From CBDDIP01 sp965229005 (GTDB lineage Bacteria > Actinomycetota > Acidimicrobiia > Acidimicrobiales > Ilumatobacteraceae), in NCBI GenBank assembly GCA_965229005.1, contig CBDDIP010000002.1:3472001-3536000 (forward strand): a stretch of 64,000 bases of DNA, in the 5' to 3' direction. The notes under the pieces were generated by a model, which was not told the origin of the DNA, did not search any database, and saw nothing but the letters and a program-made list of their open reading frames with translations. Numbering within the stretch: position 1 is the stretch's first letter; each line of letters opens with the position of its first letter. Shown here in pieces: positions 53,816 through 62,710 of this stretch. The position numbers and the translations under genes are program-made.

Positions 53816-56800
53816 AACCCGAGGAGATCGAGGTCACGGCGCTCGCCCTCGAGCCCGTGACGATCGGCGATCGTCTTCGCCGCCGCAACGACGAGCGCGG
53901 CGTCAGCGTCGCGATCGCCTGCGGACCGCAGCGCGATCGCCAGGTGCCGGCGCGACTCGACCGACTCGAAGGGCGCGCCGATCGCGTCGGCCTGCTCGAT
54001 CGCCTCGGTGAGCAGTTCGATCGCGGGCTGCACGCGGCCGATGGCCAGTGCCAGCTGACCGAGCACGCGCGAGACGAGGCCGACGCATGCGGCGCCGCTC
54101 GACGTCACGGCGAGCTGCCCCCGGAACGGCAGCAGCTCGTCCATCAGCCGCACGCACCGATCGTGACGACCGAGCCCGGCCGCCAGTTCGGCGATGACCA
54201 CCTGCGTGCTCATCCAGAGGTAGTCGAGCGGCGGCACAGGACAGCCGTCGAGCGTGACAGCAGCACCCTCCCGGTCACCGTTCTCCAGCTGCGCCAGGCC
54301 ATACGCGGCGGTCCAGTTCCCCGGCACCGTCGACTCGGCGATCATCACCTGCAGCGTCGCGGCGAGGTCGCCGAAGTTGCCGGTCTGCTTGGCAAGGACA
54401 CCGACCTGGAGGGCCCATGTGCCCGCCGTGTCCGCGTGTCGATCGGCGTACTCGGCGGCGAGCTTGTCGATCCTCGATTGCGCGTCGAGCTCGCAGGCGA
54501 GGAGGTCCAGCGACACGTTGAGACGATCGACGAGGAAGCGGAAGTAGAAGTTGCGCGATGCCTCGATCGTCGAGTCGAGCGCGACGAGACGCTTCCTCGC
54601 CTCGGCGATGTCAGCGCGCTCCACGGCGCAGAACGCCGAGAAGAAGCCACCGAGGAACTCCAGATCGTTGTCGCCCGAGGCGCGGGCCATGCGGCTGATC
54701 TGCTGGCCGATCTCCATGCGGCGAGCTGCGGTCGTCGGATCCCACAGCGAGATGAATTCGGCACTGAGGACGGCACCGATGAGCTCGGGATCCCCGTTGG
54801 CGCGAGCGAGGTCGAGGGCGCGCGCGATGAGGTCGACGCGACGTTGCCGATCGGGGTCGAACGTCAGGTGAGCGGCGAGCGTGGCCATGATCCGCACCTT
54901 GCGCGGGTCGGCATCGTCGAGCCACTCGACGGCATCCTCACAGAGCTCGATCAGCCCCGGCTCGGTTCGGCCTGCAGCGGTGAAGAAGCCACCGGGGAAG
55001 ATCGTCGCCAGCGCGGCGTCGGCCATCAGCTCCACGTCTCGCAGCTTTCGTGCGAGTCGACCGGCCCGCTCGATCATCGGCAGAAAATCCGCGTGGCCCA
55101 AGGCCCGACGCGCCAGGCCGACCCCCAGGCACGCTCGCGCCTCCAGCTCGATGCCGGCGTCGTGGCGGCGTTCGGCGAACTCCAGCACCTGCTGGAACCG
55201 CTCCGCCGCTGACTCGTAGGCGAGGGCGCGCAGGTCGCGGCGGGCGGCCCGCTCGATGTTGACGTTCGCCTTCACCTCATCGCCGGCGAGCAGCCAGTGG
55301 TGGGCCAGCTCGTCGTGGTGCCCTGCCCCGAGCGCCTCGATCGCCGTCGCCACGTTGCGGTGCGCCAACGCGCGCCGTGTCGCACTCATCCGAGACAGCA
55401 ACGTGGTGCGCACGATGGCGTGCGAGAACGAGTAGCGCCCGACACCGATCTCGTTGATCAGCGCGGCTCGCTCCATCTCCTCGAGCTGACGAAGCGCCTG
55501 CCCGACCGGGAGGTCGGTCACCGCCGCGATCAGGTCAAGGTCGAAGGTCAGGCCCACCGTTGCCGCGGTCGTCAGCAGCTCGGCCGCATCGCCGGGCAAC
55601 CGACCGAGGCGCTGGCCGACGACGTCGCGCACCGTGTCCGGGATCGGCAGATCGTCGGCAGATGCGCCGTGCACCACCAGCCGTTCGAGCGAGCCCATTG
55701 CGGCGAGGTGGTCGATCAGCTCACACACGAAGAACGCGTTGCCGTTGCTCTCATCTCGCAGACGCCGCGCCAGGCCATCGACGTGCGTGGCGTTCCCGCG
55801 GGCGGGCAGGTCGGCGACGATCGAACCGATCATGCTCGCGACGTCGGAGTCGTCGAGCGCGGTGAGCTCGATGCGACTGGCGTTCGGCGCCGAGAGGATC
55901 TCACCGAGCAGATCGCGCAGTGGCGCGTTGCCGGCGATCTCTTCGTCTCGGTACGTGCCGAGCACGAACAGGCGAGCGTCGGCGAGACGCTGCACGACGT
56001 GCCGCAGCAGCAGCAGCGTCGGCGGTGTGGCCCAGTGCAGGTCCTCGAGAACGAGGACCACCGGCTGCACCGTGCTCAGCCGGTGGAGCAGATCGGAGAC
56101 GGCGTCGAACAGCTCGAACCGAGCAGCAGGGACCTGCTCATCGGAACGCGCCGCACGGCTGCCGGGGAACAGCGGAGCCAGCGGGCCGGTGCGGGCGCCG
56201 ATCGCTGTTGCGACCTGCTCGTCGTCGAGTGCGGCGTCGCCGAGCGCCATGGCGAACGGTTGATACGGCACCGGCCGCTCGCCGTCGCAGATGCCCGCCA
56301 GCACGAGCGCGCCGTCGTCGTGAGCCAGCTGCGCCGCATGGGCGACGACCGTCGACTTCCCCATGCCCGCTTGTCCGGTCACCAGCAGCGTGGCGACGTT
56401 GCCGGAACTGACCGCTTGCCACCGGTTGACGACCTGGTCCATCACGGCGGTGCGACCGACCATCGGGAACCGGCGGTCGATCGCCAACGACCGTGGCATC
56501 GGGCGCACATCGGCGCCGCGGATGTCCGTCACCCGCACGATCACCACCGGCTCGTCGAGGCCTTTGAGCACCCGCGTGCCGAGCTCCTCGAACTGGGCGT
56601 CGACGCGGCGATCACCGAGACGACGGACGAGGTCCGTGGCCAGGATCTCACCCGGTGCGGCGAGTGCTTCGAGGCGCGCCGCTTCGATCACGGCGACGCC
56701 GTCCTGGTCGCCGAACTCGTCACCGTCGAGGTCGACGGTGCTGACCTCGCCGACGCTGAGCCCGATTCGGATCTCGAAGGCCGCGATCGCGTCGCTGCGA

Positions 56801-57060
56801 CGGCCGTAGGCGCGTACCGCGCGCAGCATCGCCAGCGCAGCCGCGATGGCTGACGAGGAAGCGGGGAACGACGCCTTGACCCCGTCACCGGTCCACCGCA
56901 GCACCGTGCCGCCGTGCTTGCCGACGGCGGCCCCGATCAGTTCGTCATGTGCCCGCCGGAGACGATCGGCACGATCCTCACCGAGCCGCGATCGCAGCTG
57001 CGCCGATCCGACCACGTCGGCGAACAGGATCGCTCGCGTCGCCAGGCTCCCGTTTGCCAC
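53812..57060 (-). CDS. nucleotide-cyclase-like/AAA ATPase/TPR protein
   Basis: 1082 residues; GTG start. Residues about 8-178 are a class III cyclase homology domain with metal-type Asp15 (FADVVGS) and Asp59 (WTGDGVKASF); the Asn expected in V-N-x-A-A-R-L is Ile125 (VAVIEAARLEAL), so cyclase activity is uncertain. An ATPase module follows, with Walker A GQAGMGKST (229-237) and a Walker B-like VLVLEDLHWA, then a long helical TPR-like region to the C-terminus. This is the cyclase-STAND layout seen in actinobacteria, but without a LuxR domain. It is 9 bp downstream of the MFS/cNMP-binding gene, so they form an operon. Confidence 0.88.
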   Translation of the reverse strand: MANGSLATRAILFADVVGSAQLRSRLGEDRADRLRRAHDELIGAAVGKHGGTVLRWTGDGVKASFPASSSAIAAALAMLRAVRAYGRRSDAIAAFEIRIGLSVGEVSTVDLDGDEFGDQDGVAVIEAARLEALAAPGEILATDLVRRLGDRRVDAQFEELGTRVLKGLDEPVVIVRVTDIRGADVRPMPRSLAIDRRFPMVGRTAVMDQVVNRWQAVSSGNVATLLVTGQAGMGKSTVVAHAAQLAHDDGALVLAGICDGERPVPYQPFAMALGDAALDDEQVATAIGARTGPLAPLFPGSRAARSDEQVPAARFELFDAVSDLLHRLSTVQPVVLVLEDLHWATPPTLLLLRHVVQRLADARLFVLGTYRDEEIAGNAPLRDLLGEILSAPNASRIELTALDDSDVASMIGSIVADLPARGNATHVDGLARRLRDESNGNAFFVCELIDHLAAMGSLERLVVHGASADDLPIPDTVRDVVGQRLGRLPGDAAELLTTAATVGLTFDLDLIAAVTDLPVGQALRQLEEMERAALINEIGVGRYSFSHAIVRTTLLSRMSATRRALAHRNVATAIEALGAGHHDELAHHWLLAGDEVKANVNIERAARRDLRALAYESAAERFQQVLEFAERRHDAGIELEARACLGVGLARRALGHADFLPMIERAGRLARKLRDVELMADAALATIFPGGFFTAAGRTEPGLIELCEDAVEWLDDADPRKVRIMATLAAHLTFDPDRQRRVDLIARALDLARANGDPELIGAVLSAEFISLWDPTTAARRMEIGQQISRMARASGDNDLEFLGGFFSAFCAVERADIAEARKRLVALDSTIEASRNFYFRFLVDRLNVSLDLLACELDAQSRIDKLAAEYADRHADTAGTWALQVGVLAKQTGNFGDLAATLQVMIAESTVPGNWTAAYGLAQLENGDREGAAVTLDGCPVPPLDYLWMSTQVVIAELAAGLGRHDRCVRLMDELLPFRGQLAVTSSGAACVGLVSRVLGQLALAIGRVQPAIELLTEAIEQADAIGAPFESVESRRHLAIALRSAGDRDADAALVVAAAKTIADRHGLEGERRDLDLLGF

Positions 57061-57069
57061 GTGCGGACG

Positions 57070-58740
57070 CTACCAACCCGGGTCGGCGACGACCCGAAGC
57101 TCCCCGGCAGGGGCGACCTCGGACTCCAGGGTCAGCGCCCGGACGACACCCCAGGCTGCTTGGAGCGACGAGTCCGTGCCCGTCACGGCCATCAGGAAGT
57201 CGACTCGGCCGACCGACAGCAAGGTTCCGGCTCGGGCAGCGGTGACCGTTGCGGTGCGGGGCACGTCGGCGAGCAGCGCCACCTCACCGAAGAAGCTGAG
57301 CCGTTCGGCCGTGCGCATTCGCTTGCCACTCATGTCGATGTCGAAGGCACCGTCGACGACGGCGAAGAACTCGTCGCCCTGCTCGCCTTGGGTGATCACC
57401 ACCTCGCCCGCTTGGACGGCCACCGCCGTGGCTGCGCGTGCCACTGCTTCCAAAGCGATCGGCGGCAGCGAGGCGAACATCGGGAGCCGGCGCAGCAGGC
57501 TCATCTCCACCACCGGCACGTCCGCCGCTGCGTCCGCCATGCGCAGCCCGCGCGCCGTCAGGAGCAGGAGGAGCACGAACGCTCCCCCGAGCGCGACGAG
57601 CACGTGCTCCGGGTCGCCGACCTCCAGCGCGATGAGCGCGAACACCGATCCGGTGATCAAGCCGGCACTGGCGCACAGCTCGCGGATGGCGAACGTCGAC
57701 CCGAGCGCTTCGGGACCGGACGAGCGCTGCAGCAGGAGCCGGCTCGGTCCGTCGAACATCGACCGGCTGAGTCCGAGCACCGGCAGCACGATCAAGGCGA
57801 CGGGCACGGTGAGCGCGACACCGAACAGGAGCAAGCAGGCAGCAGCGGCGGCAAGCGCGGCGAGCAGCGCCGGTGCCAGTCGCGGGCGACGGGTGACCCG
57901 CGCAGCGACGGCGATGCTGGCGAAGGCACCGAGCCCGAACGCCGTGCTGAGCAGACCCGGTCCGGTACCACCGAGGTCGAGCTCCGTGCGGGCGATGACC
58001 ACGAGCACGAGGTCGAGCGCACCGATCATCACGTACTGCGCCCACACGACGGCGAGCACACTGACCAATCCGGGCCGTCCGCGCAGCGCACGCCACGCGT
58101 CCCGGACCGAGTGCGTTCGCCCGACCGAGCTGCTGACACCGGCGGGCAGGTCGATGGCCGTGTCCGGCACCGTCAGCGCCACTGCGATCAGCGCGGCGAT
58201 CGAGCAACCGAGCAGCACGGCCGACGGTCCGCCCGCGGCCAGGAGCCCGGTCGCCAGAAGCGGCCCGCCGAGGACGCAGAAGCTCTCCGCGTTCCAGACC
58301 CACAGGTTGCCGCGCACGAGTTGGTCGGAGGTGCGCACGTGGGCGGGCATCAGCACGGCGCCGGTCGGACGCAACGTCGTCACCGCCGCCAGCGCCACGG
58401 TGGCGGCGAGGACGGTGACCGCCACCGGCGCATCGGCGTGCGCACACGCAGCTGCCGTTCCGTACCCCACCGCCTGGACGCCCAGGCCGATCAGCCGCAC
58501 CCGCTGCGGTCGCCGGCGATCGACGAGCGCACCGGTGAACGGGGCGACGACCAACGCCGCGGTCAGCATCCCGATCGATGCCAGTCCGGTGGCCCGGACG
58601 CCGCTGCGATCGAAGACGTGCACGAGCACACCGATCACGGCGGCCCATTCGGCGATGGCGGCCGCCAAGTGGGCCAGCACGAGCCGGATGATCGCCGGGT
58701 TGGCGTCCCGCCGCGCTCCCGTTCTGCTCGTCTCCCGCAT
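57070..58740 (-). CDS. MFS transporter with C-terminal cNMP-binding domain
   Basis: 556 residues. Residues 15-400 contain about 12 hydrophobic segments with the MFS loop signature VVAPFTGALVDRRRPQRV (early loop). Residues about 418-525 are a cyclic-nucleotide-binding fold: a beta roll (PMFASLPPIALEAVARA, VVITQGEQGDEFFAVVDGAF) and the phosphate-binding cassette FFGEVALLADVPRTATVTA with Glu486 and Arg495, the residues that hold cAMP in CRP-like proteins. Ligand control of transport is therefore plausible. It is the first gene of an operon with the cyclase-like protein. The transported substrate is unknown. Confidence 0.9.
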   Translation of the reverse strand: MRETSRTGARRDANPAIIRLVLAHLAAAIAEWAAVIGVLVHVFDRSGVRATGLASIGMLTAALVVAPFTGALVDRRRPQRVRLIGLGVQAVGYGTAAACAHADAPVAVTVLAATVALAAVTTLRPTGAVLMPAHVRTSDQLVRGNLWVWNAESFCVLGGPLLATGLLAAGGPSAVLLGCSIAALIAVALTVPDTAIDLPAGVSSSVGRTHSVRDAWRALRGRPGLVSVLAVVWAQYVMIGALDLVLVVIARTELDLGGTGPGLLSTAFGLGAFASIAVAARVTRRPRLAPALLAALAAAAACLLLFGVALTVPVALIVLPVLGLSRSMFDGPSRLLLQRSSGPEALGSTFAIRELCASAGLITGSVFALIALEVGDPEHVLVALGGAFVLLLLLTARGLRMADAAADVPVVEMSLLRRLPMFASLPPIALEAVARAATAVAVQAGEVVITQGEQGDEFFAVVDGAFDIDMSGKRMRTAERLSFFGEVALLADVPRTATVTAARAGTLLSVGRVDFLMAVTGTDSSLQAAWGVVRALTLESEVAPAGELRVVADPGW

Positions 58741-58806
58741 GCTCCCCGTACCCCAACGACCCGCCCGCAGGCTAGCCGCCGCCCGGCCCGTCGACCGCTG
58801 GCAGCG

Positions 58807-59838
58807 CTACGAGGTGGCGCTGGGATCAGGCCGGGTGAACGACGGCAGCGACTCGCTCTTCGAGTAGTCCTCGGGCTCCTTGCCGTCCCAGCCCCACACG
58901 TACACCGCGTCACGGTTGCCGACCAACGACGGGAACGTGTCGGCAACGGCGTGCGGGATTCGTACGCCACCGTGCGACACAGGCTTCGCCGGCACGTTGA
59001 GGGCGCCGTAGACCGCGATGCCGTAGTTGAAGTACACCGGGTTCCACATCCCACCCAGCTCCCCGACACGGTTCCCGGCAACCCGTCGGGAGACATGGAA
59101 CACACCACCCGGCGTCTTCGCTTCGGCGCACACGGACCGCATCACCGGCACGTCGAGCGCGTTGCCCTGATCGTCGGTGTCGTACTCGAGCATCTCGCAG
59201 AACGTCAGCGGTTCACCTTCGGCGTTCAGCTCGCCCGACGAGATGTGCGTGATCAACTCGGGCTCGTTGTCCTCGAAGACGATCAGCACCTGGCGCGGCA
59301 GGTAGATCTCGACGTGCGTGCCGGTCGTTTCGCGCCGAGGCTGGAACGTGACGTCGTCCTGCATGACCTGCCACATCTCGTTGGTCACCACGCCGGTGAC
59401 CTCGTCGTAGGGCACGTCCGAGGTGAGCTTCTCGAACGCCCACACCGCTTGCTGCGTCGCTGCTCCGAAGGAACCGTCGGCCGGCCCGGGCGCGAATCCG
59501 AGCACAGTCAGGCGGCTCTGCAATTCGCGCACCTCAGGTCCGTTGCTGCCGAAGCTCAACGGTTGAGCGAGCTCGGTCTTCGATGCCGCCGGCTCGCTGG
59601 TGACGTCGACCAGCGGGATCGTGCTGACGGGCTCGATGCTCTGGGCCGGCGCGCGATTCGGCGAGGACCGCAGGGCGAGCATCCCGACGAGCAGGCCGAC
59701 GACCAGCACCCCGCCGACCGTGCCGGCCAGCAGACGGCGGCGACCGCGATGACGGGCCACGCGCAGCCGGATGTCGTCGATGTCCGGCCGGCGGACCTCC
59801 ACCACGACCGCACGCAATCGATCTTCGACGTCAATCAT
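58807..59838 (-). CDS. anti-sigma-like membrane protein with L,D-transpeptidase fold
   Basis: 343 residues from the ATG at 59838 (AAGGAG upstream). Residues 1-33 are a short cytosolic part, then a membrane segment (36-56), a peptidoglycan-binding (PG_binding_1) domain at about 96-160, and a YkuD-type L,D-transpeptidase fold to the end. In YkuD enzymes the active site is SHGC-x-R with an earlier His; here it reads PVSHGGVR, so the nucleophile Cys is Gly291, and the earlier His-Gly is Tyr-Gly. It is coupled by an 8-bp overlap to the sigma factor gene, as anti-sigma factors often are. It may sense the wall rather than cross-link it. Confidence 0.82.
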   Translation of the reverse strand: MIDVEDRLRAVVVEVRRPDIDDIRLRVARHRGRRRLLAGTVGGVLVVGLLVGMLALRSSPNRAPAQSIEPVSTIPLVDVTSEPAASKTELAQPLSFGSNGPEVRELQSRLTVLGFAPGPADGSFGAATQQAVWAFEKLTSDVPYDEVTGVVTNEMWQVMQDDVTFQPRRETTGTHVEIYLPRQVLIVFEDNEPELITHISSGELNAEGEPLTFCEMLEYDTDDQGNALDVPVMRSVCAEAKTPGGVFHVSRRVAGNRVGELGGMWNPVYFNYGIAVYGALNVPAKPVSHGGVRIPHAVADTFPSLVGNRDAVYVWGWDGKEPEDYSKSESLPSFTRPDPSATS

Positions 59839-60334
59839 CACGTTCTCCTTGCAGTTCGAGGCGAAGGGCATCGAGCCCGCGGCTGGTCGCCGACTTCACC
59901 GTGCCCGGGGCGATGCGCATGATCGACGCGGTCTGCTCGATCGAGCAGTCGGCGAGGTATCGCAGCGCGATGATCCAGCGCTGCTGCTCGGGCAACGTCG
60001 ACATCGCCCGGCGCAGCGGCTCGTCGCTGGCCTCGGTCGCGTCGACGAGTCGACTCTCGTGCGGGAGTCGAGCCAGGGCGCGGCGCTCCGCAGCCCGACG
60101 GCGGAACGAGGACGTCGCCAGGTTCACCGCAACCCGGTAGCACCACGCCTCAGGCGAGTCGAGCGAACCGACGCGATCCCACCGCTGCTACGCCCGTGCC
60201 AGCGCCTCCTGCACCACCTCGTCGGCCAGCAATCGATCGCCCGTGACGATCGTCAGCGTCCGCACCAGCCGCGGGTACGAGCGAAGGCAGAATTGCTCGA
60301 CGTCAACCGCCGTGTCGACTTCCACCGTGCTCAT
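59831..60334 (-). pseudogene. ECF-type sigma factor with in-frame TAG
   Basis: 167 codons in one frame from the ATG at 60334 to TGA at 59831. Codon 49 (60190-60188) is TAG. The text reads region 2 (EQFCLRSYPRLVRTLTIVTG, DEVVQEALARA) before the stop and QRWDRVGSLDSPEAWCYRVAVNLATSS after it, then a complete region 4 (STLPEQQRWIIALRYLADCS, EQTASIMRIAPGTVKSATSRG). All else is intact, so the TAG is recent, a sequencing error, or read through. It overlaps the L,D-transpeptidase-fold gene by 8 bp. A GTG at 60127 could start a region-4-only product. Confidence 0.85.
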
Positions 60335-60426
60335 CACTGCACACACGCTCGAACCCACCCGTCAGGTTCCATCGCTGTCGGATCCGGTTGCTCCATGCGC
60401 GACCAGACTCGACAGCGATGGGTGTC

Positions 60427-61677
60427 TCAGCCCGGCGGGGGGATGAAGAGGAGCGCGGGTTCTTCGAGGCGGGACTTGATCGCTTGGATGAAGACCGCTG
60501 CGTCGTAACCGTCGACGACGCGGTGATCGAAGCTGGCCGAGACGTTCATCATCTGCCGCGGCACGAACGCGCCACCGATCCACACGGGCCGCGTCTGCAT
60601 CTTGTTGATGCCGACGATGGCCACCTCGGGATGGTTGATGATCGGCGTCGTGGCGATGCCACCGAGTGCTCCCAGCGAGGTGATCGTGATCGACGAACCG
60701 GACAGCTCGCTCGCCGTTGCGCTGCCCTCGCGGGCAGCCGTGGTGACTCGGCCGAGCTCAGCTGCCGTCTGCCAGAGGTCGAGGCGCTGCACTCCACGAA
60801 CGACCGGCACGATCAGGCCGCCGTCGGTCTGGGTGGCGATGCCGATGTCGACCGACCCGTGCGTCGAGAGGACCGCCGGCTCGGTGGTGTCGTCGAGCGT
60901 CGAGTTGAGATGCGGTTGTGCAGCAACCGCCACCGCGAGCGCCTGCATCACGAACGGCAGGAGCGTCAACCGAGGTTGGTCGAGGTGCGCCGTCGCGAGG
61001 GTGCGCCGCAGCTGCTCGAGCTGGGTGACGTCGATCTCCTCGACGTACGTGATGTGCGGGATGCGCAGCGACGCGGTCATCCGTGCGGCGATCTTGCGAC
61101 GCAGCCCGATCAACGGCACCTGCGTGGTCGTGACGTCCGATGCAACGCGACGCGCCCCGCTGCCGAGATGGCGGTCGAGGTCGGCGTGGGTGACCCGACC
61201 ATCCGGTCCGCTCGGCGTCACCTTGTCGATGTCGATGCCGAGGTCGAGCGCTCGCTGCCGCACGGCGGGCGCAGCGGCGGCGGCGTTCGCCGGGACGGTT
61301 GCCGGGACGGTTGCCGGCGGCGGCGTGGACGCAGCGACCGGTGCGGGTTGCGCATCCACGACCGGTTCCGGCGCTGACTCGACCGCCGGCGCGGGCTCCG
61401 GTTCCGGCTCGGGTTCGACGACGACTGGCGACCCCGATCCGGTCTCGATGCCGATGAAGTCGCCGCCAACGGCGAGCACGTCGCCGGGGTCGCCGCGCAC
61501 GAACGACACCGTGCCCGCGAACGGCGCGTAGATCTCCACGGTCGCCTTGTCCGTGAGCACCTCGGCGATCACCGTGTCGGAGGTGACCGCGTCGCCGACG
61601 GCGACGTGCCACGCGACGAGCTCCGCCTCGGCGATGCCTTCACCGACATCGGGCAGTCGAACGGTCTGGACGGTCAT
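60427..61677 (-). CDS. 2-oxoacid dehydrogenase E2 (dihydrolipoyl acyltransferase)
   Basis: 416 residues. The lipoyl domain has the modified Lys in LTDKATVEI; a Pro/Ala/Glu-rich linker follows, then the peripheral subunit-binding domain (VRQRALDLGIDIDKVTPSGPDGRVTHADL, beginning VRQRAL) and the acyltransferase core with SFDHRVVDGYDA. It is the core of a branched-chain (or pyruvate) dehydrogenase complex. It follows E1 beta by 16 bp. Confidence 0.93.
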   Translation of the reverse strand: MTVQTVRLPDVGEGIAEAELVAWHVAVGDAVTSDTVIAEVLTDKATVEIYAPFAGTVSFVRGDPGDVLAVGGDFIGIETGSGSPVVVEPEPEPEPAPAVESAPEPVVDAQPAPVAASTPPPATVPATVPANAAAAAPAVRQRALDLGIDIDKVTPSGPDGRVTHADLDRHLGSGARRVASDVTTTQVPLIGLRRKIAARMTASLRIPHITYVEEIDVTQLEQLRRTLATAHLDQPRLTLLPFVMQALAVAVAAQPHLNSTLDDTTEPAVLSTHGSVDIGIATQTDGGLIVPVVRGVQRLDLWQTAAELGRVTTAAREGSATASELSGSSITITSLGALGGIATTPIINHPEVAIVGINKMQTRPVWIGGAFVPRQMMNVSASFDHRVVDGYDAAVFIQAIKSRLEEPALLFIPPPG

Positions 61678-61693
61678 TGCTCCTGCTCTCCTG

Positions 61694-62710
61694 CTACCGG
61701 GTCACCATCGTGGCCCGCATCGCCGCGCCGAGGCGCGCCGGGCCGGGGAAGTAGTCCCACTCGTGCGCATGCGGGTACGGCGTGTCCCACCCGGCGACGC
61801 GAGCGATCGGCGCCTCCAGCGACCACAGCGCGTGCTCCTGCACCAGTGCACACAGCTCCGCACCGAACCCGGACGTCAGCGTTGCCTCATGGGCGACGAT
61901 GCACCGCCCGGTCTTGCGCACCGATTCGATGATCGTGTCGAGATCGAGCGGCACGAGGCTGCGCAGATCGATGATCTCCGCGTCGATGCCGGTCTCCTCT
62001 GCGGCGGCTTGAGCGACGTGCACGAGGGTGCCGTAGGTGAGCACCGTGACGTCCGAGCCTTCACGATGCACGCGTGCCTTGCCGAGCGGCACGACGTAGT
62101 GGCCCTCAGGTACCTCACCGAGCGGGTCGGCCGACCACGGGACGACGGCCCGTTCGTGGTGGCCGTCGAACGGCCCGTTGTACAGCCGCTTCGGCTCGAG
62201 GAAGATCACCGGGTCGTCGTCCTCGATCGAGGCGATCAGGAGCCCCTTCGCGTCGAACGGGTTGGACGGGATCACCGTCTTCAGACCGGAGACGTGGGTG
62301 AAGATCGCCTCGGGGCTCTGCGAGTGCGTCTGGCCGCCGAAGATGCCACCGCCGGTTGGCATGCGGATCGTGATCGGCGCGGTGAACTCGCCGGCCGATC
62401 GATGCCGCAACCGTGCAGCTTCGGACACGATCTGGTCGTAGGCCGGGTACACGTAGTCGGCGAACTGGATCTCCACGCACGGCCGCAGCCCGTAGGCCCC
62501 CATGCCGATGGCTGCGCCGACGATGGCGCTCTCGTTGATCGGTGCGTCGAAGCAGCGGGTCTTGCCGAAGCGCTGCTGCAGCCCGTGCGTGCAGCGGAAG
62601 ACACCGCCGAAGTAGCCGACGTCCTGTCCGAACACCACCACTCGTTCGTCGCGCTCCATCGACACCACGTGTGCGTCGCGGATCGCCTCCACCATCGTCA
62701 TGCGCGTCAT
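61694..62710 (-). CDS. 2-oxoacid dehydrogenase E1 beta subunit
   Basis: 338 residues. It has the TPP-binding pyrimidine domain with FGQDVGYFGGVFRCTHGL and RCFDAPINESAIVGAAIGMGAYG (starting RCFDAP), and the C-terminal transketolase-like domain. The ATG at 62710 overlaps the stop of E1 alpha (TGATG). It forms a heterotetramer with E1 alpha. Confidence 0.94.
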   Translation of the reverse strand: MTRMTMVEAIRDAHVVSMERDERVVVFGQDVGYFGGVFRCTHGLQQRFGKTRCFDAPINESAIVGAAIGMGAYGLRPCVEIQFADYVYPAYDQIVSEAARLRHRSAGEFTAPITIRMPTGGGIFGGQTHSQSPEAIFTHVSGLKTVIPSNPFDAKGLLIASIEDDDPVIFLEPKRLYNGPFDGHHERAVVPWSADPLGEVPEGHYVVPLGKARVHREGSDVTVLTYGTLVHVAQAAAEETGIDAEIIDLRSLVPLDLDTIIESVRKTGRCIVAHEATLTSGFGAELCALVQEHALWSLEAPIARVAGWDTPYPHAHEWDYFPGPARLGAAMRATMVTR

